A DNA stretch of 10,414 nt from Rhizomucor pusillus (GCA_900175165.2 FWWN02000145.1:1-10414), one strand, 5' to 3'. Numbered from the stretch's first letter, positions 1-7,326 are shown. Numbers and translations are program-made. The notes: generated by a model from the sequence alone, not told the origin.

Positions 1-145
1 AAGAAAAAGAGAACGTAGAAAAAATTGAAGAAAAGGGAATAATCAGATCGGAAGGGCCACGGAAGAATGAGCCGGGGTTGTTGTTGTGTGTGTGTGCGAA
101 TTGCCCGCTTTTTTGTTGAGCGCGCGGCACACTATTTAAATACGC
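1..145 (-). promoter_or_regulatory. Putative promoter and 5' leader of a leftward gene outside the window
   Basis: Read on the minus strand, a TATTTAAATA box (134-143; its sequence is self-complementary) is followed by CA-repeats and then a strongly pyrimidine-rich run down to base 1. This resembles the TATA box plus CT-rich leader seen in front of the bZIP gene at 7160-7535, and the CT-rich leader just before the cyclin H start. No convincing coding frame starts here. I infer that the transcript runs leftwards out of the window. Because the TATA motif reads the same on both strands, direction rests only on the pyrimidine-rich side. Confidence 0.35.
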
Positions 146-1089
146 AGACAAAAAATGGCGCTAGCAAAACGGAAAAAGAAATAACATCTGGAGATGGAGA
201 AAGAGACCAACCCCTGCTCTGCGGTCTTGACAGCCGCGCGCTGTCTGTCTCTCTGTGTGTGCTCGTGCGTTCCGCGCGCTCTTTCGGCGATGTCATTTTG
301 TCGGACGATCGCCGCGACCTGCCCTTCCTCTTGCGCCATCATGGTGGGCTTCTTGGAAACCACGAAACACACACTTGTGCACCCTCTGCCTCTTCTCTCT
401 TTGGGATGTCCACGTGCACAATCACTGTGATACAACGTCAAAGAATAATGCTGCTTGTCTGACACGAAGAACAAGACCGTGTCACATCTTTCGGAACCCA
501 CCGTAGCCTCTCTAGAAAAGAATGCTTCTCAACCGCCGTGAACCCGCGCAAGTGAGAATAATGCAACGCCACATTGAAACGCTCTTTTTAAGCGCAGCCT
601 TATCTTTGCACTGCACTCTCTATCATTTACCACTCGTTGCCTCAGATAATAATATTCAGAATCCCGCAGAGATGCATGTGTGACTAGAAGCATTAGCATT
701 TCCTACTTCTTTCTCCAGTCTCGTGAGCACCTTGCTTGATTCATTGATGTCATATAAAGCCTTTCTATGTAAACTTTGAACACTGATTTTGGCGCGTGGA
801 AGTCTCCGATGCAGTGCTATACGTATTAAGATATCCATAAGACTCTACTGATACATATCAATGCGCCATTATCTTTTGCCTGTCCATTCTACACCAAGGT
901 GGATTGACATCAGGTTTTCTCAGTTATCCTTGGATTTGACTTTTACAGAGAGGACGCAAGTTAGTACTCGGTGAAATTTTGGCTAGGACGAAGTTGTCAG
1001 CAACGCTTATATGTACATTTTATCTACACTCGTTTTCCTTTCAAGTTTTTATTTTCAATTCGTGTTGCTCAGTTGTGCTGAGGGAAGCA
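146..1089. other. Intergenic region, no recognisable gene
   Basis: Open frames on both strands (for example 136-501 minus and 656-838 minus) give low-complexity or unfamiliar peptides with no domain that I recognise. There is a CACGTG E-box-type palindrome at 411-416. The stretch around 1030-1070 is T/C-rich, as expected near a fungal transcription start, and probably belongs to the ING gene leader. I see nothing else in it. Confidence 0.5.
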
Positions 1090-1094
1090 ATGCA

Positions 1095-1190
1095 ATGAAA
1101 CTTTGGACTGACAGATCAATTGAAATGACCGTCAAACTCCGAGCCGGCCGCCCCGCAAACTTTGCTCCCCGGCAAAAAGCAGAAGTGTAA
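1095..1190 (+). promoter_or_regulatory. uORF in the presumed leader of the ING gene
   Basis: A 31-codon frame begins MKLWTDRSIE at 1095 and has a second in-frame ATG at 1125. It ends with TAA at 1188-1190. The last A of that stop is the first base of the ING start codon, giving a TAATG overlap. A two-codon ATG-CAA-TGA frame (1090-1098) overlaps its start. Whether these lie in the mRNA depends on the transcription start, which I cannot see; a pyrimidine-rich tract at about 1030-1070 makes it plausible. Confidence 0.4.
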
Positions 1191-2419
1191 TGACGGCAGC
1201 CATGAGTGCCGAGGCGGCAGCAGCGACGGAAAGTGGCATGTCGTACCTAGGAAGCTATGTAGACAGTATGTCGATCCTCACACACGTAGTCCTGCAAACA
1301 CATGCGTTGACTCGTATCGAACGAATAATAGCTATTGAATCACTGCCGCTTGAACTACAACGGAACTTTACACTGATTAAGCAACTGGATCAGAAGGCAG
1401 AAAGTATGTCTCTCTTTATCTCTATCTCTGTGCGTCATCCTAATGTATGAAAATAACTGTCGCAATAGATATAATGGAACAAGTTGCGTCACAGGTGATA
1501 TCTGTATCGAACGAACAAAACATTTTGAGCACCGAAGAACGACGAAAACGATTACAGCGTATCGGGAAACTTTTGAACGAAGCATTGAAACGTGGAGAAG
1601 AAAAGTTTGCACTGGCAAAATCGACTTACGATGCTGTAAGAATATAGATGACAAAAGAAAGAATTGCATGCAAAGAGAATTTACACTGCTGCGCATATAT
1701 AGGTCGATAAGCAGTGCTCTCGGCTAGATATGGATCTTCAAAAGTTTGAGGATGAACAGCTCATTGGACCCGGACGCATAACCGACCGATCCAATGCAGT
1801 GCCTGCTGCAGGGTCGGTACCTTCCATTGGCAATGAGCCCAAAGGTAAGAATAAATGAGCACAGATTATGCAAATGATCAGGCACTAAACTGACTTTTAG
1901 AAGCAAGAAAACGTAATTGAATTTGCCTGATGCATCGGACAGTTTAAACTCACAGAGAGCTGATTTACATAGGAGGACGACCTACATCTGTATCGAGAGG
2001 ACGTAAACGGAAAGGACGAAAAGGCGCACCAAAAGAAGAAGATCAAGCAGCTTATATTGATCAGGACCCAGTGCAACGTGCTCAAGCGTACGTTTTAGGA
2101 TCTGCGTTCGTTTGCACAAAAAAATTTCAAGTTTTATCAACATTTTGTTTAGGGCCATCTCACTTTCAAATCTGCCCATCGATCCAAACGAACCCGTGTA
2201 CTGTTACTGTCGTCAGGTCTCTTTTGGCGAGATGGTGGCATGTGATAATGATGATGTAAGTAATGACAGCGAAACAAAAAACAATTGACTCATAGATGAT
2301 GGCAGTGCGAAATTGAATGGTTCCATTTGGGTTGCGTGGGACTTGATGTGCCGCCTGCAGGAAAATGGTACTGCGATACTTGCGCCAAACAATTCAAAAG
2401 CAAAACAACAAAAAAATAA
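1190..2419 (+). CDS. ING-family PHD-finger chromatin protein
   Basis: ING proteins read H3K4 methylation and are subunits of histone acetyltransferase or deacetylase complexes in the nucleus. Proposed exons are 1190-1403, 1469-1635, 1703-1844, 1901-1912, 1973-2087, 2153-2255 and 2306-2419, giving 288 aa. The N-terminal ING helix region (about residues 18-150) carries [18 protein letters not shown] and a long charged coiled coil that ends [17 protein letters not shown] basic segment (about 176-195) with RGRP and RKRKGRK should act in nuclear import or DNA contact. The C-terminal PHD finger has the full Cys4-His-Cys3 set: C234, C236, C247, C252, H258, C261, C274 and C277. The ING signatures VSFGEM and [13 protein letters not shown] lie between them. 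Unlike animal ING1/ING2 there is no long polybasic tail, only about 11 residues after the last Cys. ATG 1190 is chosen; ATG 1202 in the same frame is an alternative start. Which yeast paralogue it matches (Yng1, Yng2 or Pho23) cannot be settled by eye. The introns follow GT-AG, and the tandem stop TAATAA ends the gene. Confidence 0.9.
1901..1912 (+). other. Candidate 12-nt micro-exon of the ING gene
   Basis: The interval 1845-1972 between two clear exons is 128 nt, about twice the other introns of this gene. It divides cleanly into a 56-nt intron (GTAAGA...CACTAAAC...TTTTAG), the 12-nt exon AAGCAAGAAAAC, and a 60-nt intron (GTAATT...CTGATTTACATAG). Inclusion keeps the reading frame and changes PKGGRPTS to PKEARKRGRPTS. 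Skipping also keeps the frame, so both isoforms are possible. Confidence 0.6.
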
Positions 2420-2422
2420 TAA

Positions 2423-3820
2423 TCAGGAAGAATCATCATCGTCAAATTCGTCATCATCGTCGTCGTCGCTCTCCACCCGTGCCTTCTTTTTCCGCCGATC
2501 CTCGTCTTTCTCTGCTGCACGCTTCTTGTACCTAGTAGTCAAACGATCAATGACCTATTCATACGTTTGCGGGTAGCCTTTTGCTATACTTACAGCGCCG
2601 AATCTGGATTCTTTGCCGGATTTACACAAACACGCAGCCGTCGATCAATTACTTTGGCTTCATTTGGAGTTACTAGTTTCAACTCCCCAACTACTTTCGC
2701 AATCTCTTCCATGACTTGACGCGTTGCTTTTGCATCCTCGCTTCCTAGCCTTGTCTCCATATACCTTTACATGCAAAAAACATATCCAATTAAACAGAAA
2801 ACATGCGAGATCACTATTTTTCCCTCTACTTACTGCAATATCTGTTTTTCCAACTTTTCTTTACCCGCAATCATAAATGCTGCTAATGCAAGTTGAGATG
2901 GCTGGTAGATCAGCGGGAGATCCGTCAGTAATATATTGGGTATCACTTGCTGTTTGACTTTGTTGTATGTTTCCAACAGTGCCTTGTGATCTATCCCGAG
3001 TGTCTACCAAAGAAAACTTTAAAAAATGACATACAACTATAGAACGAAAAGGGAGCTCACCTGCATATCTAAGAAGAACCCGTAGGCAGGTCGATAAGGA
3101 TGATGTACGAGAAACTCAAATTTGAGTCCTTGCGACACGGTAAATTCAAGTTTCAACACTGTGTCTGTCGAGGGCAGCTTTAAGGACTTGCCAAACTGGT
3201 CGATCGAGATACGCTCGCTTTCTGATTTGGTGGAAAGGAACAGACATGTTAATCTAGCCAAGATGATATGAGTTCCTTCTTAGACTTAATATCCCTTTTT
3301 TTCTTTCTCTCCACTTGCAATATATCTTTCGGGTGATAATCCATAACGGTGTTGTAAAGGAAGAATCGTTTCATGTACATGACTGCTGTTGCCTGAACGT
3401 ATCCCAGCGTTAGACGCAACTGCCCTTCTTTCCACCATGCGCGCGTGAAAACTTTACCATGACCGCGTCTGTGAACTTCAAGTGTCGGCATATGCCCTGC
3501 AGCTGCTTCTCATAAAACTGGCACAGCGCAAGCTCGTCCTGGACTGTCAAATATCGCATATCTTCAGACTTGTCCTCCGAGCCGTTATTGTTGTTTGCAA
3601 CTTGCTGGATCGTCAAAGGATCAGCTTATCTGCGGCGTGCGTAGCAAGAGTATGTCCTTACCATTTCTTCGTGGACATTCTGTTTTACGCGTTCCACGGC
3701 GGCTCGATTGCTCGCTTCACGAATCTCCCGCAGCTGTGCCGCGCTGAATCGCCAGTGTCTATACTGGGACGATTCTTCATAGATGGGGCGCTTTGCTGGC
3801 CTCTCCTCTGTAGAACTCAT
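2423..3820 (-). CDS. CCL1: Cyclin H, CDK-activating kinase / TFIIH subunit
   Basis: Cyclin H partners the Kin28/CDK7 kinase, which phosphorylates the Pol II C-terminal domain within TFIIH and can activate other CDKs. Exons (minus strand): 3820-3662, 3604-3458, 3392-3319, 3253-3061, 3003-2834, 2764-2594 and 2531-2423, giving 340 aa (human cyclin H has 323). Diagnostic pieces in order are RHWRFS near residue 21 (the family's N-terminal RHWTFS motif), DELALCQFYEKQL (76-88), TAVMYMKRFFLYNTVMDYHPKDIL (104-127, first cyclin fold) and VHHPYRPAYGF (176-186, family HNPYRP). A second cyclin fold follows with LLTDLPLIYQPSQLALAAF, and the tail is basic then acidic (KKRAAEKDEDRRKKK, then a run of Asp). 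All introns are 57-69 nt. Intron 3 (3318-3254) must use a GC donor to restore DIL-LTCLFL. The start MSSTEERP is preferred over an in-frame ATG at 3901, because the stretch between them looks like a CT-rich leader. The gene lies 104 nt downstream of the HSF stop and converges on ING. Confidence 0.92.
3254..3318 (-). other. GC-AG intron in the cyclin H gene
   Basis: The donor reads TT|GCAAGT and the acceptor CTAG|A, length 65 nt. Splicing here gives DILLTCLFL, matching the family pattern IIMLTCAFL. The nearest GT (four bases on, GTGGAG) shifts the frame after the acceptor and destroys the second half of the first cyclin fold. GCAAGT is the usual consensus for GC donors. Confidence 0.75.
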
Positions 3821-3924
3821 ATGTGTGAAAAAGAAAGAGAAAACTGAGAGAAAAAAAGCAGGCTGTCGGTCGGGAAGGTAAACCAGCAACATTCTTGCCA
3901 AAGATACGTTTATTATATTACATG
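3821..3924 (-). promoter_or_regulatory. 104-nt spacer: HSF 3' end and cyclin H promoter/leader
   Basis: The spacer between the HSF stop and the cyclin H start contains AATAAA on the minus strand (3909-3914), about 10 nt after the HSF stop. A long C/T-rich stretch leads up to the cyclin H ATG. Polyadenylation of one gene and transcription start of the next must therefore share about 100 bases. No clear TATA box is visible. Confidence 0.5.
3909..3914 (-). terminator. Putative poly(A) signal of the HSF gene
   Basis: AATAAA on the minus strand in an AT-rich context, starting 10 nt downstream of the HSF stop codon. This is close for a cleavage signal but is the only good candidate before the cyclin H leader. 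Confidence 0.4.
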
Positions 3925-5563
3925 CTATCCTGCTCCAGACTGCATATGGTAACCAAACATGTCTGCTGCTTGCTGCTGTTGCGTTAAGCCCGAGGGTGAT
4001 AGGCTTTGTGAATGCTGTTGCTGAAAGTTGAATGCGTCTATTGCTGCCAAGTGCGTGGAACTATTATTGCTGCTTGCATTGGTCATGACATTGGGCGTAT
4101 TCGGGCTGTGGGGACTGTATAAGCTGGCAGCTTCGTCGTCGGATAGGAATGAGTTCGGGCTGGGACTGGGTGGTAACGGCGTATTCATGGCTGCATACAT
4201 TTGGTTAGGAGACAGTTGCGAAGGAGAGATTGGCGAATGCTGCTGTTCGACGTTAAAATTACTGTGTCCATTTGTGTGCAGTCGCGAGGTATTTTGCAGG
4301 TTTTGTGTTTGCACGGTGAGCGGAAAGGCAGGGCGTGTGGGTAAACTTGACGCAAGATCCTGATGTGGCGGAGTGTGGGGTTGTGGTGGTGGGGATGGCG
4401 AAGGAGAAGTATGGTTCGGTTGGGTCCCTAAGAACATATTTTGCAACTGATGCGCAGATCCATGGACATCCGGTGAAGTGATATAAATGGGAGGTGGTGG
4501 CTGTTCCGGCTCAGTCTTTACTTGGTAACCATCCATGTTGAATTCGGGAGGGATTTGTACTATATGAGACGAAACACGCAGGCAATGAACGCCGATTAGC
4601 TCCCATCTGAGCCTAATCTCTTCTTTCACGAACAACAGATACGTACATTGAGCACCTTGCTGGTGGGTTAGATAATCCAGCATTTGCTTGAGCATTTGTT
4701 GCTGCACTTGCTGTCTCCGACGGGTATCTGCCAACTCTCTCACAATCTCTGAAAAGTTTTCCTGGAGATTGACCAATTGCTGCATCATGTCGGACTGTGC
4801 TACTTGCATTACGGTCATATGCGTGTTGATATCACCCGTGTCCCGACGGACGACTTCCTGCTCCAAGGCTTTCCGTTTGATTTCATCGAGGAGATCAGGT
4901 CGGCCTCGGACAAACTTTGGATGCGAAAATTCCCATATTTGATTCTCTGCCAAGCCGCGGTGTCCTCTCGGTGACTTGTTGACTTTGTGGAAGCCGTACC
5001 TAAAGTGTGCAGCGTCAGCAAATCTTTCTCGAGATGGGATTGAGCCGATGCAACACTTGCATGTTCAGTTGTCGTACGAAACTGCTAAAATTGTTGTGCT
5101 TAAAGTGCTTTGGCAACACATCGCGGGAGAACTCTGTGATGTTGCAGACAATGAATGATGTGCCGGTATATGTCCACGCAATTAAGTGCTGATATTGCTT
5201 ATCGACGACCATACTATCATTGTTTAATAAAAATATCAATGTATAAATGAATCTTGCCAAGATCACTGGATTCAGAGTTTTTCTTTCTTACTTGTAGAGT
5301 TTGTGTACAAAAGTATTCCCGGTGCTCTGCTTAGCAGGCTGCGCTAATCCCTGGGATGGTGGTTGCAAGGACATTTGACGAGCAAATTGGCTGTGCAGCT
5401 GGTCCCGAGGTGAATCGCACGGCGAAGCATATGGTGAAAGCAAGGGCGACGCTAGAGGCGAGTTTATGGGTGAGCCTGAGGATACTGAGCCACCGTTAGT
5501 ACTCAGGGCAGACTGCTGAGTCCATGCTATAGATGATGCAGAAGGCGATCGGCCGTGTTGCAT
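3925..5563 (-). CDS. HSF: Heat shock factor-type transcription factor
   Basis: HSF proteins bind heat-shock elements as trimers and drive stress genes. Exons (minus strand): 5563-5292, 5213-5061, 4999-4647 and 4559-3925, giving 470 aa if the last, in-frame intron is removed, or 499 aa if retained. Residues 1-80 are Ser/Pro/Gln-rich and include six SPxx repeats (31-54). The HSF DNA-binding domain (about 84-187) runs from FVHKLYNMVVDKQYQHLI through the recognition-helix region FKHNNFSSFVRQLNMYGFHKV to WEFSHPKFVRGRPDLLDEIKRK. A heptad-like hydrophobic/Gln coiled coil (about 203-253, MTVMQVAQ...MLKQMLDYL) fits HR-A/B trimerisation. Downstream, VKTEPE (273-278) is a ψKxE sumoylation consensus, followed by a long Pro/Ser/Gln/Asn-rich tail likely to be an activation region. 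NMYGF, rather than Skn7-like NKYDF, and the absence of a receiver domain argue against Skn7. Intron 2 has a GC donor. Relationship to yeast Hsf1, Sfl1 or Mga1 is not resolved here. Confidence 0.88.
4560..4646 (-). other. Probable 87-nt stop-free intron (3n) in HSF
   Basis: Donor GTACGT, a CTAAT-type branch site and acceptor ATATAG are all present. The interval has no stop and a length divisible by three, so it also reads through as 29 codons. Those codons encode a hydrophobic, Cys-containing segment (CTYLLFVKEEIRLRW...) unlike the polar Gln-rich sequence on either side, which favours splicing. Confidence 0.65.
5000..5060 (-). other. GC-AG intron inside the HSF DNA-binding domain
   Basis: The donor reads AT|GCAAGT and the acceptor TTTAG|G, length 61 nt, with a CTGAC branch site. 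Splicing rebuilds VRQLN-M-YGFHKV, the almost invariant HSF motif, with Met as the split codon. The GT four bases on gives a frameshift, so a GC donor is the only choice that I can find that preserves the domain. Confidence 0.8.
5214..5291 (-). other. First HSF intron, GT-AG
   Basis: Donor GTAAGA and acceptor ATGATAG, 78 nt. Joining gives FVHKLY-N-MVVDKQ, the conserved start of the HSF domain. It is the longest of the well-supported spliced introns in the window apart from the 3n intron. Confidence 0.85.
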
Positions 5564-5778
5564 GGCAGGGTCGGTTTAAAAGAAAGAGATGACAAACTCG
5601 GCTGCAGCCCATGAAAACTGGCGCCTTGAACGGAACGGCAATTTTGCTTTTTCGCCACCTTCCTTTTGCGCATGAAACCTTCGGTATGCAACCAAAGATT
5701 GCAGTTTGCCCAACTCCTACAACAAAGGAGGGTCATATCATAATGCTGCATGACTTTTGCAATGATTATTTGCTGCAT
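5527..5778 (-). promoter_or_regulatory. Upstream ORF overlapping the HSF start codon
   Basis: An 83-codon ATG-initiated frame begins MQQIIIAKVM and ends at 5527, inside HSF exon 1 in a different frame. Further in-frame ATGs occur (for example 5673). If the HSF mRNA starts upstream of 5673, scanning ribosomes would meet this frame first and pass the HSF ATG. The transcription start is unknown, so this may simply be untranscribed promoter. Confidence 0.25.
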
Positions 5779-6326
5779 ATTAGTTTACCGTGGAATAAGA
5801 GCGACCGCAGCGGTTTCGATCGATGCGCTTCGTGTCAAACACCACCTGCCTTCTCTTTACAATAGAATCCTGGTGATGCAAAAAAGGGAACGAATACCAG
5901 TATACAATTCACACACAGGAATATCAGGTGATAAGTACAAGAAACTGGTACCGTAAGCTGGCGTTGACCGGTGATAAGGGAGGAAAGGGGTGGGGATCCG
6001 CTGACGATGATTTAGCCGGGCAGTGAAAACAGTAACGCATCTGTATATTACTAAATGTAGATCAACAAAGTGGGGCATGAAAAGAGTCACTTTAGCGGTG
6101 GTCACTCTTTTTCCGAAGCAGCCGCATCATTTCAAAACGGATTATATCATTTGATCTCGTCATCTAATGATATCATGGGTGATAATAATATTACGTTCTG
6201 TTTGAAAAAATCCAGGTACTCACAATGAAAATCACAATGGGCTTTTGTTATACGTTTCTTGGGTGCTGCCCTGTGTCTCCCATTTGAAAAGAGCTTTGAT
6301 TATTCTACAATCTTGGTAATATTGCT
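5779..6326. other. Intergenic region upstream of HSF
   Basis: No supported gene. Frames such as 5857-6105 (minus) give no recognisable domain. The region should hold HSF promoter elements, but I found no convincing array of GAAnnTTC units and no clear TATA box. The one notable structure is the imperfect inverted repeat at 6080-6111, listed separately. Confidence 0.5.
6080..6111. repeat. Imperfect inverted repeat with a Gcn4-type half site
   Basis: The arms AAAAGAGTCAC (6080-6090) and GTCACTCTTTT (6101-6111) pair at 10 of 11 positions around a 10-nt loop. The left arm contains TGACTC on the minus strand, a core of Gcn4/AP-1 sites. It lies about 520 nt upstream of the HSF start codon. Confidence 0.4.
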
Positions 6327-7103
6327 TTAGAACGCGGAAGCTGGATAATAACGATGCGTGCCTGAACGTATAATATCTTCCAACTTCGGACTTGACCCTG
6401 TTCCAGGGAAATAATCCAGCTCCAACAAAGCATAACGTAAATTATGTTTACAAAGTTTTGCAGATTCAAAGTTTACCGTCTCTTGAACATAATCTATCCC
6501 CCGGGTGGAAAATGGATGCTCAGCTGCAGAAGATGCATATAACGAATTTATCAAATGATCTAAATGTCCAGGATGTCCTGCCAAACAACGCACTCTTGAT
6601 TGATTAGACGAGTCAAGGAAGCATGCATTTACTTTTGATCTGAGGACCCATCTTTTCGACGACATGGTACCATTTGGAAGATGAATATTTGGTTTAACTA
6701 CTATTCCAGAAAGTTTGGATATCCATGTCTGTACGACGCAAAGAGGGTCCAGACAATGGGGAAGCATCTCAGAATAGCAATCCAGTATGCAGCAATCATC
6801 CTCCAACTTGCATCCTTTGCTAGTGTGCTAACGTTGTGTTAGTCTCTGCCAATTGATCATTCGCATAACAGTATCATCGAGAAATTGAGATAGCATCGTT
6901 TTTCCCATTCCGGTTGCAGGTTTCCGGGAGATTGGCAATAAAAGCGATGCAGTTTGGATTTTGGGCCTATTAAAGTAATCATTAACCAAACGAGATACAT
7001 GAGAAACCCCTGATAGAAACCTAACGGTGGTTACGGCAGTGCGGCTATCAAACAGGAAGTAGCCTATTGGCGGTTCCCCGACCGATGAATGGGCGGGGTT
7101 ACC
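6327..7103 (-). pseudogene. Decayed frame with P-loop NTPase-like motif
   Basis: A single minus-strand frame stays open for 258 codons apart from one TAG (6828-6830), from just after a TGA at 7104-7106 to the final stop at 6327. It has no ATG near its start; the first in-frame ATG falls inside the P-loop motif. Visible pieces are GYFLFDSRTAVTTVRFL, a Walker A-like PATGMGKT (6920-6897, with Pro where Gly/Ala is usual), and a possible Walker B, CCILDCYSEM, about 40 residues on. A later segment, RCLAGHPGHLDHLIN, resembles the GGxP-type helix of STAND/AAA ATPases. I read this as the remnant of a P-loop ATPase gene cut off at its 5' end by the bZIP promoter. Instead of a nonsense codon, the TAG could be the acceptor of a 42-nt intron (CTAAC branch site nearby), but its donor would be the poor GTTATG. 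The exact family is not known; function should not be assumed. Confidence 0.45.
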
Positions 7104-7110
7104 TCATCGG
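7082..7110. repeat. Perfect 7-bp inverted repeat around a GC box in the bZIP promoter
   Basis: CCGATGA (7082-7088) and TCATCGG (7104-7110) flank a 15-nt spacer that includes GGGCGGGG. It sits about 50 bp upstream of the TATA box and just before the TGAGTCA site, so it could be a dimeric regulator site. It also straddles the 5' limit of the P-loop relic frame. Confidence 0.35.
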
Positions 7111-7114
7111 ACGG

Positions 7115-7121
7115 TGAGTCA
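7115..7121 (+). promoter_or_regulatory. Gcn4/AP-1 consensus site TGAGTCA
   Basis: An exact TGAGTCA heptamer, the preferred site of Gcn4-type bZIP dimers, lies 39 nt upstream of the TATA box of the gene for just such a bZIP protein. This suggests autoregulation. A 7-mer can occur by chance, but the position in the core promoter is suggestive. Confidence 0.5.
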
Positions 7122-7159
7122 TTCCATCTACATCAAAGCGGCGACGGGATTTTCAGGGA

Positions 7160-7168
7160 TATATATAA
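7160..7168 (+). promoter_or_regulatory. TATA box of the bZIP gene
   Basis: TATATATAA followed by a C/T-rich tract (about 7185-7260) is a typical fungal core promoter and initiator region. It places the likely transcription start near 7190-7260 and gives a leader of about 280-350 nt, long enough to contain both uORFs. Confidence 0.6.
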
Positions 7169-7296
7169 TAACTGCCCCGTTGATCCTTTCCCTTCTTCCT
7201 CGTTATTCTGGGTGGAAACCAAACTTATTATCTAACTCTCTATCTTCCTATTTCTCCTTACTGCTGCTACATTTTATCTTTGTATTGTCCACCAAA

Positions 7297-7326
7297 ATGG
7301 CTTCTGCCACGATTTTCACCGCTTAA
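7297..7326 (+). promoter_or_regulatory. uORF1 in the bZIP leader
   Basis: A nine-codon frame, MASATIFTA then TAA. Its ATG context is good (A at -3, G at +4). Its short length and position first in the leader match the reinitiation-permissive uORF1 of GCN4/cpc-1/cpcA-type leaders. It lies 121 nt before uORF2. Confidence 0.65.

Noticed and set aside
67..506. Several overlapping frames on both strands (such as 67-462 plus and 136-501 minus)
   Set aside because: Peptides are low in complexity or unfamiliar, strands contradict each other, and base composition (CT/GT/CA tracts) fits promoter or leader DNA.
510..530. Possible heat-shock element (AGAAAAGAATGCTTCT)
   Set aside because: The GAA and TTC units are spaced by three bases, not two, so the HSE rule is not met. 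The same applies to GAAACCTTC upstream of HSF.
656..838. 60-codon minus-strand frame
   Set aside because: Short, no recognisable domain, no splice partners found.
1443..1727. Plus-strand frame overlapping ING exon 2
   Set aside because: Runs through an intron in the wrong frame; the ING exon frame gives the conserved protein.
3821..3901. Longer N-terminus of cyclin H starting at ATG 3901
   Set aside because: The added residues are hydrophobic and encoded by a CT-rich stretch that looks like a leader; family members start close to the RHWxFS motif.
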